Shown: positions 36,445-48,400 of the stretch, piece after piece
Numbering within the stretch: position 1 is the stretch's first letter
Layout of the letters: each line of letters begins with the position of its first letter
Assembly: GCA_036674765.1 (NCBI GenBank)
Contig: JARVKI010000081.1
Span: 140,046 to 204,045 of the forward strand
DNA length: 64,000 nucleotides
Direction: 5' to 3'
Source of the DNA: Seiridium cupressi
Taxonomy: Eukaryota; Ascomycota; Sordariomycetes; Amphisphaeriales; Sporocadaceae
The notes under the pieces: model-generated
Seen by the model: the letters and a program-made list of their open reading frames with translations, nothing else
Database searches by the model: none
Told to the model about the DNA's origin: nothing
Program-made: the position numbers and the translations under genes

Positions 36445-37492
36445 ATGTCGGAATCCAGAGCTGGAGAACCCACGCCGACTTCACCAAGCCGCGCACCTCA
36501 ACCTCCAGCAGCAGCGCAACAAGCACTGGCGCCAGGACCGAATGGACATCTGGCACCGTACCAATACCCCTATGCGCAGCCTACATTCGCTGCTCAGCCT
36601 CGGGTCATACCATTTGACAAGACTTGGCATTGGATCAAGATCGCTCTCACAAGTGCATCGCTTGTCTTCTGTGTGATCCTCCTCGGAATATCGATCGCCA
36701 TCTCGATCGGCCCTGGTTACGATAGTTGGAACATAACCATTTATTGGGTCGGCCCTCTAGTTGGTGTCATTGGTATCTGGGACATCGCTGAGTTCATCAC
36801 AATCTGCGCATGCGGGAAACGCAATGGTGCGGAACAGCGCCGAGGAATCCACCCTGGAGCACACGTCGGTGTGGATCTTTGTATATGGCTAGCCGGCATC
36901 CTCTGCGTCTTCATCTCTGCCATGTCATATGTCTCGGCCCGGTCGCAGTTAATGAATTGCCAGGACGAGCAGAATTCTGACAGTGACCTGTCAAGCAGCT
37001 ATCGCTACTATGACTACTGCGACGATGACGAGTATGAAATGTTGTCAACCGGAATCTACATATCGGCGATCAGGGCAGTTATGGCGTTCCTTTCGCTCCT
37101 AACGTAAGTGAGCTCCAACCTTCACGGGATCACGGTGCGGACTGCTGACTGGAATTAGCCTCGTACACTTCATCATCTTCGTACGCGCCTGCACGGAAAC
37201 CAACCAGCGGAACAGGAGCCGAGCCACCGTTGTGATGATGCCGCCGCAGATGTATTACGGCCCACCCGGGGGCATGGCGCCTTACGGCTATCCAATGATG
37301 CCTCCTCAAGCTTACACAGGCAATGCTCAAGGTGCTGCCCTGAACGAGAAATCGCCAGCGACTGCCGCGCAGCCTCCAGGGAACTCCTCCAACCCGGCAG
37401 GCTTTTATGCTCCTCCAGGACCAGTTTATTCTCATCCTGCGCAGTCTCGGCAATCACCAAGAGAACCCACGGCAGCAGGGAGCAGTGCATAA
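36445..37492 (+). CDS. Tetraspanning (MARVEL-like) membrane protein with Pro-rich ends
   Basis: Function unknown. Two exons, 36445-37103 and 37159-37492, with a 55-base intron, give 330 aa. The N-terminal 55 residues are Pro/Ala/Gln-rich and cytosolic. Four hydrophobic helices lie at about 64-88, 99-122, 143-163 and 205-235, an arrangement like MARVEL-domain proteins. Between helices 3 and 4 is an acidic Asp/Ser/Tyr-rich loop with two cysteines, probably extracellular. The C-terminal 90 residues form a Pro/Gly/Tyr-rich tail with PPGGMAPYGYP-type repeats. It could be a plasma-membrane organiser of the Sur7/Nce102 kind, but I cannot assign it further. Gene structure is well supported because TM4 continues smoothly across the splice site. 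Confidence 0.8.
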
Positions 37493-38479
37493 GGAATAAA
37501 TCGAGGTGTGGGGAGACTTCAGCATTCTTTGAATTTGACTTAGCGACGAGCATATCTCCTTACGATACCATGATCAAGTCAGAAGGTGAACGACTTCACT
37601 ATAACAACTATTGCTATAGCGACTATTGTTGTATAATGTAATCTTAATAGATCTCGATTGCTGATGCGGCTCGTACATTGATAACACAATTGACCGTCTG
37701 CCCTGCCTGCATACATGTATGAATATCATTCCAACCGAGTACACATCTTGTGAAGATCATGATGGAGATGAATGGCTTTTCGCATTTGACTCCATTCGCC
37801 ATAAGTACAGGTCTCCTCCCAATTGTTATGGAGTAAACATACTGAACAGTCCCACAAATGCAATAGGCCAGTAACAGAATTGAGCAGCTTAAGACTGATG
37901 TAAACGAAGAGGGATATTGTTATACGCTACGTTTCTAGTTGCATGAGAGGTGAGTGTTACCTAGATGTTATCTATGTTTTCTGCTAGCCTCTTTGCTCTG
38001 CATTCTCCTGCATGCAAATTTATGCTGTGCAAGGTGGTTGCGCACAAGAACCTCTTTCATATCTCCCTTGGAGATCGTTTTATTATCTCCCAACTACGTG
38101 TGGTCGCAACGACAGACTTGCTGATGTGTGCAGCCACTATGATTGATCACTTGGGTCTGTTACCTACTTATTAGTGAGACCTTTATGTTGACAACAGGAA
38201 AGTGGGACAGCACGTCCAATTGATGACAGGTGATGATATCTTTATTCAGTATCTCCCAGACTGCTGGGGTTTTAGAGTTAGTGCTGATCATGCTATTAAG
38301 AGAAATCAAAAGTGCGATGGCGCCCGTGGTCGCGGGGTTCCAAGGCCCCAGGAATCTCACCCTAGTTGGTTTACCCCATCAAAATCAATGTCAATTTTAC
38401 TTCCTTCTATTGAAACCACGACTCCACTTATCTTTCAACATACGCGCGACTCCGAGATACTACCCTCTGGAATGTAAAT
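37493..38479. other. Intergenic, no gene recognised
   Basis: Rather AT-rich, with small self-complementary pieces around 37600-37635 (ACTATTGCTATAG type). No gene is seen. It includes the promoter of the cyclase-like gene. Confidence 0.4.
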
Positions 38480-39576
38480 ATGGGTTATTCTGACATTGCG
38501 CCTGCCCATGTACCAGATTGGGTCGTGCCTCTGTCGACCGTGTTTTTAGGTCTTGGTGTGCTTTTCTGGGATCTGACATACATCCTCATGACGCGTCGCA
38601 GCCTACAAACGCGCTCATACGGCATGCCTATCCTGGGTCTCATGATCAACGTCAGTTGGGAAATAGTCTACGGGTTCTACGTTGCTGAGACTGCGCTCGA
38701 GAAATCCGGCTTCATCCTCTGGCTGATCCTTGATCTCGGCCTGGTGTACACGACCATCCGCTTCGCGCCAGAGGACTGGTCATCGACGAGTCCGTGGGTG
38801 GGCAGTCATATGGCAGGTATACTCGGTGTCCTACTTGTGATAGGATGCTGGGGGCACTACGCCTTTGCCTCGTGGTGGCTTTCTGCGCCTGGCATCGGAT
38901 TTGGCAACAAGGCAGGGAAGTGGTGGCGGGGAAAGGAAGGCTATGATCAGACGGAACTGGCATATTGGTCGGCCGGATTGGCGCAGATGGTGGCAAGTGC
39001 TGGAAGCGTAGCTATGCTATTGATCCGACAGCATTCTGGAGGAACCAGTTACAAGATTTGGTAGGTGCCATGATCATCTCTATCGTTTTTGATCCACGGA
39101 AAGGGAATGTAGCATTGTGCCACTTCAAGGACATAAGAGACGATCTCCAGTATTTCAGTACCTCGGTCTGCACCGATATACGGGACTCGAGCCTCGGCTA
39201 TCTATGCGATTCGTCGGGCCGAAGCGACTCGCTGTCATCTTGCTTTTCTCCCACTATCAACCTCATCGCCATTAACCAATCATCAACAGGCTTCGTTTGA
39301 GATTCCATGCTGACTCACGTCTTCTGCAGGCTTTGCAGGTTTCTTGGATCGCTTTGCGGCATGGGCTTCTGCAATGGGGTCCTCTGGTGGTACTGGCCTG
39401 AAGCTCATGGATATTGGACCAGCCCCCTTGGTGTATTTCTTTGTGGCTGTTCTTTGATATGCGACATGGCATACCCATTCATCCTATACTGGGTGCGCCG
39501 GCGTGAAGTTGATGGCCATGATGGGAGGCTGATCCAAGTTGGCAGTGCAAGCGAGGTAAAAGAGAAATTGCGGTAG
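38480..39576 (+). CDS. Pyr4/PaxB-family integral membrane terpene cyclase-like protein
   Basis: Small multi-helix membrane protein matching the Pyr4/PaxB family, which protonates and cyclises epoxidised prenyl chains in meroterpenoid and indole-diterpene pathways at the ER. Exons 38480-39060 and 39330-39576 give 275 aa. The intron is unusually long for this window (269 bases), but the junction restores the conserved SYxxWLxRFLGS segment. Seven hydrophobic helices are visible. Residues that match the proposed acid/base pair of Pyr4 are present: E61 in an INVSWEIVYGF segment and D239 in a LICDMAYPF segment. A hydrophilic insertion GKWWRGKEGYDQTE makes it slightly longer than PaxB. No prenyltransferase, epoxidase or PKS gene is in the window, so the substrate is unknown. 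An OYE and an MDR reductase lie within 10 kb. Confidence 0.82.
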
Positions 39577-41245
39577 CGCTACACTTTACAGTTGCCTCGC
39601 ATCATCACGACTATCCTACACAAATTAATTTGCCCTACGAGCCAAATTTTATCCTAAAATTCCTTCGTGCTTTGCTCATGAATCAACGAGCATCAGCGTT
39701 AGGACACCCCAAACACACGGCTACGTGGTGACTATGATCTCCCTGACCCCAACTCTTACCCTAGGAAAGCCCCGGACGCCATATATGTTTCACAAAAGGC
39801 CAATAGCTCAAGTATTAGATACGCCAGAGTTGTAGGCTGCGAGCGGCTTCAGACGTATCAGATTTGATTTATCGTATTGTAGCTATCAGCGACTTTTCTG
39901 ATATGGCAGCCGCCATGCGAGATTGCGGTGTATCGAGATTCGTCATCAGTTATCCGAAAAGCTTCCTCAAATGGTGAGATGCAGCAAAAGCAAGTACGAC
40001 CAGACAAGGGTAGCACATCGCCAAGCAATTGAGCCAGTCCTCCGGGACTACACCATTGTCCAGTAGGCTTCAGAGATCCAAGGCGTTAGAGGCAATATGG
40101 ATTTTAACATATACTTACAATAACCGAGGACACTCGGTAAAGTGCCAGAATTTCACCCAACATAGATCGAAAAGACATTGAAGAAAGACGACCATCTCTT
40201 AGTGTTACGCGGGACCGGGCTGGCGAGAAAACACATCTAGGCACATTCATTACCGGTCATTTTACTCGGTATTAGCACAATATCATGACAGCAGAGGTTC
40301 ATAGAAATTCTAATAGGCTCCGAGCGCCGAAAGTTCGCAAAAGAGGACATCTGCCGCGCAGCCATAAGCAACGCTACGAACGCTTCTTCGCATGGAGTGG
40401 CTTGCATCGACGCCACACGTTTCCCCATTTGTCACCCTATATCCCCGCATCGACAGAGCGACCGGCAAGGCTGGGTATCAAGATCTGGGACTGGCTATAA
40501 CGCTCGACGCCTTTCATATGTCGGGCGGATCAGGATACCTATGGGTGCATGTTGTCACATGAGTCGGAAGACATGCGGGACGGTGCCAGGATTACCGGTG
40601 ATGGCGGTTAGCGGGGTTCACCAGGAACCCCCATCTAAATCGCATCATCTTGCAAAACCTTTTCTTCACATTGCCTTACGTATACTTCTTCCCCTATGAA
40701 GAAAGATACTCACCGCTTCTGAGGATGGATCATATCAGAGAATGTTCAAAGCACCTTACTCGGCCCCTTTTCTGAATGTGTCCGATGAAGAAGCCGCCAA
40801 TCCCTGTCTCCGTAAAGCCGGCCTGGGCTGTCCCGCAAAATACTGTGATGCCTGCCTCTACGTAACACTATAACTGGGCATGCAGTAGTGCACGGCTGGT
40901 TCTTCCAGGCTCGAGCACAACTCCCACTGATGCTGCATGATTGGCAGCTAGGATGCAGTAGCAAGCCACACGTAATGATAACGTGGCCGCGCTATAAAAA
41001 GCACTTCACAAACCTTAAGAAGCGCTCCACAAAAGCCGTACTTCTGACTTGTGCTTCCAGAGGCAAATGTTTGCGATCGTTGCAAACTTTTCTCTGCATC
41101 TTGTTGTCATTCGCCATGGTTGCAGCTGACAGAGAGCTCGGCGGTAAGCGAGGCATCCATGCCTTCGGTGTTGCAAAGCATAGCTTGGTAGGATTCCCGA
41201 ACTTACGATATCAATCTAGGCTAAAGTGTTCAAGGGGTCCAGGAG

Positions 41246-41299
41246 CACTCGGTGAGCCTTAGCCGAGACCAGATCACCAGATCCAGTGCTCACCGAGTG
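41246..41299. repeat. Inverted repeat, 12-bp perfect arms
   Basis: CACTCGGTGAGC at 41246-41257 is exactly complementary to 41288-41299, with a 30-base spacer. It lies 100 bases left of the larger hairpin. Confidence 0.75.
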
Positions 41300-41399
41300 G
41301 GATATGGCAAGGGTCAGGGTGGTATTCGCTTATGGGTCCCCGAGCTCAGAGTTCGCTACATAAAAGAGCAGATGACCGGTATTCAGAGCAGGTAACAAA

Positions 41400-41480
41400 C
41401 AGGAGCTGGTCACTGAAAGATGCACACTTCTCCACTTAATTTGGCTTCCCAAGTGTGCATCTTTCAGTGACCACCTCCTG
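41400..41480. repeat. Long hairpin: 29-bp arms with one mismatch, 23-base loop
   Basis: Arms 41400-41428 and 41452-41480 pair over 29 bases with a single mismatch at 41406; the inner 21 bp (41408-41428 with 41452-41472) are perfect. The loop is 41429-41451. It could be a MITE-like terminal inverted repeat remnant, a small-RNA precursor, or a terminator-like structure. Confidence 0.85.
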
Positions 41481-42435
41481 CAAATAGCCTGGATACTCTT
41501 ATCCCTTTTCGTAGATACTTGGCCACAATGTATTAGACACGCGGCATCGACGGAGATGGTGATCCAATGAGGGGGCCTGGCCTTGAACACGCCTCGAGCA
41601 AACTGCACTAGCCTTCGTAGAACTGTAGCATGCGCTGTGGGGGGCAAGACATGCCAACACGGGGGTCACTACCAGGAACTCAGGGATAGGTCCAAGGACT
41701 TGACTACATCCACCACAAGATCTCGTGGAGTTTTAGCCGGTGGGCATTGGGAGTGCCAAGGTCGACAAGGGGTTCCTCATTGCGGGCATTATGGAGCAGA
41801 CACTGTTGTATCACGATACACGACCGCTGTAGTGCCCGGAGAGTGCATGATTTCCCGGTCACTTGCAGGCTGGTTGCGGGATGAAGGAGTGCTGTACAGC
41901 ACCCGTAGTTCTGTCGTCAGTGGAAAATTAAGTTTTTGAGTTTGCATCTGCAAGGACGGGGGAAAAAATTGAGACCAATTTGGATTCTACGAACTTGAAT
42001 TTTGGGAGCCAACCCCAAACCAAAGCAGCGTCCTTCCCTCTAGAGTGGTCATGCTTATCAGTAATCTCTGAAACGTGTGGATGCGATGCTGCCAAAAGCT
42101 TAATTGACTGCATGAGACGCAGAGACAGCGTTGCATGGGGATTCGAAACAGACTGACGCCCTTTCCCATAGATGGACGGCTAAGGAACGAAACATCACAC
42201 CCAGTGTACCGCGTTGCAATGCATGCTCCTTGAATCACGCGAGCGCAGTCACGACCTGGGGCTCGGAGGTTGTCCGACGGAACCTCTAGGGGTCCTCCGA
42301 TGCGATAAGACGGCCTTTGCGCCCATGTCGCTCAAAAGATACTTGCGCGGTTATCAACCAGGGAGCGATGGTATCATCCGGACGCCCAGAACCCATCTAT
42401 GCCGTCGCAGGAAGGTTCATTAGAGAGGGTTGTTT

Positions 42436-42450
42436 GGGGGGGGGGGGGGG
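42436..42450. repeat. Run of 15 G
   Basis: Uninterrupted G homopolymer in gene-free DNA. Its exact length may be a sequencing estimate. Confidence 0.85.
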
Positions 42451-45241
42451 TAGGATGCAGTGCCGTGAGGGACTAGCAATGCAGTCAGTCTCTAGTTTAA
42501 TCGCAGGGGCTTTAGACTGTAATGAGTTCCTGCAGTCACTGCCGAGGCCGAGGACGGGACCTAAAGCCCCTAATACAGACGTGTGATCAGTCCAAAAGGG
42601 ACCGATCAGCTATATCAACCATGAATGACAGTTAGAGACGTATGGGTTCCGTCACCTAGAATACTTCAAAGCTGCAGTAGCCTCGGGGTTTTAGTGGACA
42701 TGCTCCAAGTCTACGGGTATAGGTATTTGGTTGCCATGCACACGAGCGCGGGGTTGTTTAAGTTCATCTAGCGTATTCGCGCATCCTGAAACGCGCATCA
42801 ATGCTTGAAAGATAATTACAGTGACCAAGGACAAACATTGACGCACAACAGATCCTCGTTTGCATGCCGGCGACCCCGTCAAGCACACTGCCAGAGCCTT
42901 TCAGCATGGGTGACGACGGTGCTGGCCCTGGCACATCGGATGCAACCACATGCCAGAGTCGGTTTCCGACAACCTGAAATTTTTTAATTTTTTTTCTAAT
43001 CCCTCCTGTCTGGCACCCACGTATCGCATACCTATTCATCCAGGCCATAAGGGCAATGCCAGGATCTGGCGCGCTCATTGGAGACTGGTGAAACATTTAC
43101 ATATGCAGTCGTGTGAGGTTGCATGTGTTGCGGCCCATCGTTGTGGAAGCAAAAATGCCATGCTTGGATAATAATAATAATATCACCAATACTGATAAGG
43201 CTCAGTCCAGAAGCGCACAAAGCATGACACGTCGTTGCGTCGCTTTCTTTTTTCGAGGTGCTCCTTGCATACGCTAAACGGCGGACGAGAAATTTACATT
43301 TCCGCAGGAATGTTACAAGTCAAATCGAGAATGATACGTGAATCATTGGAGATAATATCCCAAAGCAGTACTTTATGGAACGGGTCGCAGTATTCACCCC
43401 TCCATCTTGTAAGAAACAGCCAATCATCAATGGCGGGGCACGCGCCTGATGCCGGGGACCATGTCATGGGTATGGCGGGACGCGCCCGGGTACGGACTTG
43501 AATACATGAATGTAGAGCGCTCTTACAATGATATCGGGGGGTGAAAGTACAATGTACTGATGAACTACTAGACTAGACGGGAGATTGCCCGCTGCTTTTT
43601 TCATTAAGTCGGCATATTCCCCGCCCAGCCACTACACTACCAGTGCCGTCAAGGCCGCTGCAAAATTCAACTATGCATGCAACGCGTCTCCACGTGTAAT
43701 CGTGACAATGCTATTTATAACGCCGCTCCGGCCGTTGACCACTCGAGATGTGTGAGACATGAAGAAACATGCAACCCCCCAGTAGAGGCCCGATGGGCAC
43801 GAACCCAAATGCAAAGACTCCTCCTAGACCCAGGAAAACGCCAAATCAAATTTATCCATTCCCGAGATTGTCGTTGCCGTATAACCGTTACCCATTCGCC
43901 AAGCTATGCGGAAAATCAGACCCAGCCGGCCGAGAGGTTTGCACCTTGATATAGTCTTATTTTGTCGCTTTTCGCACTCCTTGCATGCCAAGTCGCTGGC
44001 TGTTGCCCATAACCGCCGCTGCCGTTCCAAATCTTCTTTGGAACATGAAACAGCCTTCCAGTGAATCGAGCGCGGGTCGAGTCATGGGAGTGGGAAAGCG
44101 GAAAAGAGCAGTAGCCAGTGGCCCAAAGTCGCAAGTCCTGTTGCGCACAATGACTGAGGCTCCGAAGAAGACTCCTTTACACATACGGAGCGCGTCTATT
44201 GCTGCGCCGAATCATCCACTCCCAAGCGGGAGGAGAATGGGGTCGGCAGTCACCTGCTCACACGCATCCTGTTAGTGAAATTGTTCCCTGAGTAGCTTGC
44301 CGATCACTAGAAATAAAGTTTCGGATGTCGTATGGTTGCATGTCCTCCGAAAGGCGGCCAGCACACATCCGACATGAAAGCGGGCAAAGAATAGAATTGC
44401 ACGATAAGAACTTCTGGGACATACTGCATAATTCATCAGACCTGGAGACTGTCAGCTATGTTCGGCATCACGGGAGCGGCAGGGAAATGCATACCTATAT
44501 TCGGCCGTTGTCACGTTGGGCGGGCATACTTTATGTGTGCGCTCATAGCTTGAACACCACCTTTGGACTCGAAAACGGAAATGATCGCAGCAGTATTGGA
44601 CCTATATTCGGGCCAATGAGTATATGAACAGAGCATCTGCGCACTCGGCTGGGTCGCAGAGGGGGTTTCTTACCTGAGTGTAGTCACACATGTTCGTCGG
44701 TAAAAGCCAGATGGATTTGGGTATGTGGCCACCGTACAAGTCGGACTAGCTACCTAGGCTCGGAGCAGTGCTGCGTTGGGTCTTGACGTACAGGACTAGA
44801 ATCCTCGTCGCAACAAACAACTGATGTGACAGCTGTTACTGAAGGTTGAGTTATGAAATGGCAGGGGTCGTTTATCAACAGACCGAAACAGGATAAAAAT
44901 GAAGGTGAACGGGGAGGTAGTTGTATTTAAGCTGCGTCTCGCGTGTGTGGACTTGGCCGCCCAGGTCAGAGGCCTCGGGGGATTGGGGGTCCATTGGACT
45001 TGGTGCACCTTCCATGTACCTAGACCGCAGACTTTTAACGGATTCTGCTAGCAGCTGCGGTACCTGGGCCGTCCACTGAAAATCCTCAAACTCTTCTCTT
45101 GAGTGATCCATGATCCCTGTAAAACGTTAACGTGCCCAAACCACCCTGGTCCGCCACGACCAGGCATTCCACATGGTTTCGTACATGGAAACGCGAGTGG
45201 GCACGTACGGTACCTGGGAGCGTGTCCGAAAAGATCCGAGG

Positions 45242-45272
45242 CTGACTGACTGATTGACTGACTGACTGACTG
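45242..45272. repeat. (CTGA)n microsatellite
   Basis: Almost eight tetranucleotide units with one variant unit (TGAT). On the opposite strand it is open in several frames, which explains Ser/Gln-rich spurious frames there. Confidence 0.9.
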
Positions 45273-45398
45273 GGTTTTGGCAGGCCACTGGCCGCCGGCT
45301 GTGGGTGAAGAACAAGAAGTGAAAAAGCCAAAGCTTTTCGAGTTGTTGCATGTCTCACATAAGTTCAAGTACGTACATGCATACACTCGCAGACTACA

Positions 45399-45418
45399 TA
45401 CCTACTACGTAGTAGGTA
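45399..45418. repeat. 20-bp perfect palindrome
   Basis: TACCTACTACGTAGTAGGTA reads identically on both strands. Related TACCTAGGTA and GGTACATGTACC palindromes occur elsewhere in this window (for example 48455-48466). Confidence 0.85.
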
Positions 45419-48400
45419 ACTACTGGACCATGGATCAGCATCATGGATTTCCCAGCAAATCTCCAGATCCAATGATCAGAAGACCACGGTACTGAGACTG
45501 TGGCAATCCCTTGCGAAGGGCATCGGGTTCAGTTGAAGCCCTGCCCGTCACAGCCAGAAAGTGCTAATCAGGCTACTCGCTGAATCGGCTTTCCAATTCG
45601 ACGGTACTGTACGTTACGGTCTGGCCCTGGCAATGTCCGTAGTGGGGGGCTTCTCCCGCGCATCTGTGGGGAGTTCTAGTGCCTTTAACATGCAGGGCTG
45701 TGTGTTCATCCCGTTGCTTCGCTTCAATGCCTGCGAGCGACGATTCCGTCCGGAGAGCAGAATGTACCGGTCCTCTCCTTGATGGATGAAAAGTCTGTGC
45801 AAGACACGGCCCTCTCACCCCGTAGCCTCCCAGTACAACTTGAGCTCTACAAAGCTGTTTACATGAATCAGAGCCGTCTCCGACGAGATGTTACCTGCGA
45901 GGGAGAACGCTGTACTAACTAGTCTAGGTAGTCAGCGGGTGATGCTACTAATTGCCGACGTCTGCCTATTGCAGTTAGGACGCCGGTCATTTGGGATTGC
46001 AGAAGAATGAAACAGGGCTGAAGGTCCCTGCCCGTGAATGGCCCTCGAACCAGGAGTGGTGCACCCAAGCCCGTCGCCTCTTCCTACATACCATAGTACA
46101 TGTACGTTACACGGCACTTCGAAGGGGACGGTTTAACGCGACGCCTTTCGGTGCAAACTCCATGGCTGCTCAAGCCATACCGGTCTCAGATTGCGCCCTC
46201 CAAAATTATACCTTGCTGTACTGCATGCATCAGCCATGGTAGCAAACCCGGCATTCTCGCTCTCGCGCCGATAATGCGGTCAGGCCGGTGTCACCGCATA
46301 GATTAATTGGAACGCAATCAACGTTGGCTAACTGCATTACGTCTTGCATCCGCTGGCAGTGCGTTAGGCGAGCATGCACTGGACACCCTGAGGATCGCAC
46401 CTTTCTCCCAAGACAAGTTGGGACGGAGCACACTTACGCCTTTCGACATTGACGTCCAATGACGATGGGATACAGCCCTCCTTTACCGAGCTTGACACCC
46501 CTCGCAGCCGAATATCGATTAGAGAGAAGACCGATATCCGACAACACGTGGACATCCATGGCAGCCATGCAGTCAACAGGGGTACGCGAGAAGCCACAAG
46601 CGGGGACTTCTACTCTTCCAGAAAAGCTCTTCGGTGACTTTTAATGGATCCAAGATTGGGTCTTGCGTCAGGCTTTGCAGAGCAGGGAATGATTCAAGGC
46701 ACTTGTGTCCAGAGTATGTGCACACGCCATAAGGTAATATATTTGAGGGCTGAGCTGCAGATCCCGCCAGTCCGTCAGAGGGTTATTAGCCGGTCATAAG
46801 CCAATCGGTCAGCTGGAGATAGAGCCATTCTGTCGGGTACAAGGAACAAAGGTAAAGGTAGCACGCCCCTGCATGCGCTGGGAAACAGGTCTGCGAAAAC
46901 ATGGGCTAGTAACAGTACAGGCCGAGCATTAACTGGAATAAGATACAAATTTTTGGGAGCCCGGGTGTCTTTCAGTAACAAGAATGTCAGAACAAGTTCC
47001 GTCGTCTCGTCTGAAGTCGTTGGTTGACAATCAATCATTTCATCTAGAGATGTTCGCTTGCAACGATGCATAGCACTATAAGAACCTAACTCTTGACAGC
47101 CTGCGGATTCCGTCATCAATCCGGAGATGGGACCGAAGTTGTCATGATGAAAATCTCAATAGAGTCTGGCGTCCCTCTTGCTTGAGTGCTCCGGTTGTTC
47201 TCGAAGGACCAAAAGAGACCAGCGATCAAGTAGCGGACCAGCTCAATCCGTTGTCTCGGGTCTGCTAGTGCTGCTGGAGCCCAAGCCCATCGGCGCTTTT
47301 CATTTGACAGCGACTCCAGGCGCAACTGGTGCATGTAGCCCCCCTGACCCGGCGGCCAGAGCCAGTGAGCTTATTAAACCTAGCTAGCACTCGTACCTGT
47401 CACTGACCATGATTCCGCTGGGCCTTCTCCGACCCCTGGTCTGCTCGTGGGTTCTCACATTTAAGAATCAGCCAATCGCTTCAGAAAATCTCGTTTTTCA
47501 CGCATGGTCATAGCGGAACAGGCTGGTAGGCAGTGCGAAGAGAGTAGAAATTACTCGTCTTACGACAGGAGCTAGGTAGATGAGTCCATGATCCCTTGCC
47601 TCCGGGGCGACCCTGTGAATCAGCTCAGCTACCTTACTTATACAAACTTGGGCAACAAAACATGCATGTCTAGTGCTAGCACGTTATGTATCGGCAAGAG
47701 CGCAGTTCCTTGCTTTACCATTACCTAACTGAGGCTGAGACACGGTCACCGAATGACATGTCTGAACGTTGAGCGGGGCAGAGTCGCACATCTGTGCTTA
47801 ACCGCATCAGCAAGTACGTTTCGAACCTCAAGATCCCCAAACCATCGTTCGACCGCAACAGCGAGCGCTATGACCTTAGTCGTGGCAGCCAATGCCGCCA
47901 AGCCGCACGCGTGGTTGAAATATCGGCATGACTCGTAGAAGATCACCTCCTAAAAGTGAGGCGGTCAACTAATCGCTTTTGCTTGGCATCGGTTTGGTTT
48001 GCTATCCAGCAGCCAGTAGTGAGGGCAAATAACGAGCATGTGGTGCGGACTGGTAGATGCCGACGGGGTGGCCTGCACCGGCGTCAACTAGGGATTGCAT
48101 GGTATCATAACCTTACTTTGGGTAGATTTCCTGCACATCCTCATCCAGTCAGCTTCCGATCATGCACGCTGCGGCTCGTCCCTTGCCCTGTACTGTGAGC
48201 CAGAATTCACATGGTGGCTGAACAGCAGATGGGCGGATGTTGTCAGAAAAACCTAGGTATCTACATAGGAGCAGCTCCGAGTTTCAAGGGTTTCGGAGAT
48301 TTTGCCGATGATAGCACATGTCGGCGGTGTACATCCTGCCCCTGTGGGCATTCATCGTACCCAGCAAATGCACGCCCCAGTATCGTATCAATCAAACCGG

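Noticed and set aside
42100..42230. tRNA-like TTCGAATCCCC piece on the minus strand
   Set aside because: No A box or cloverleaf could be drawn upstream of it.
45048..45386. Three overlapping Ser/Gln-rich frames on the minus strand
   Set aside because: They are produced by the CTGA microsatellite, which is open in all frames.
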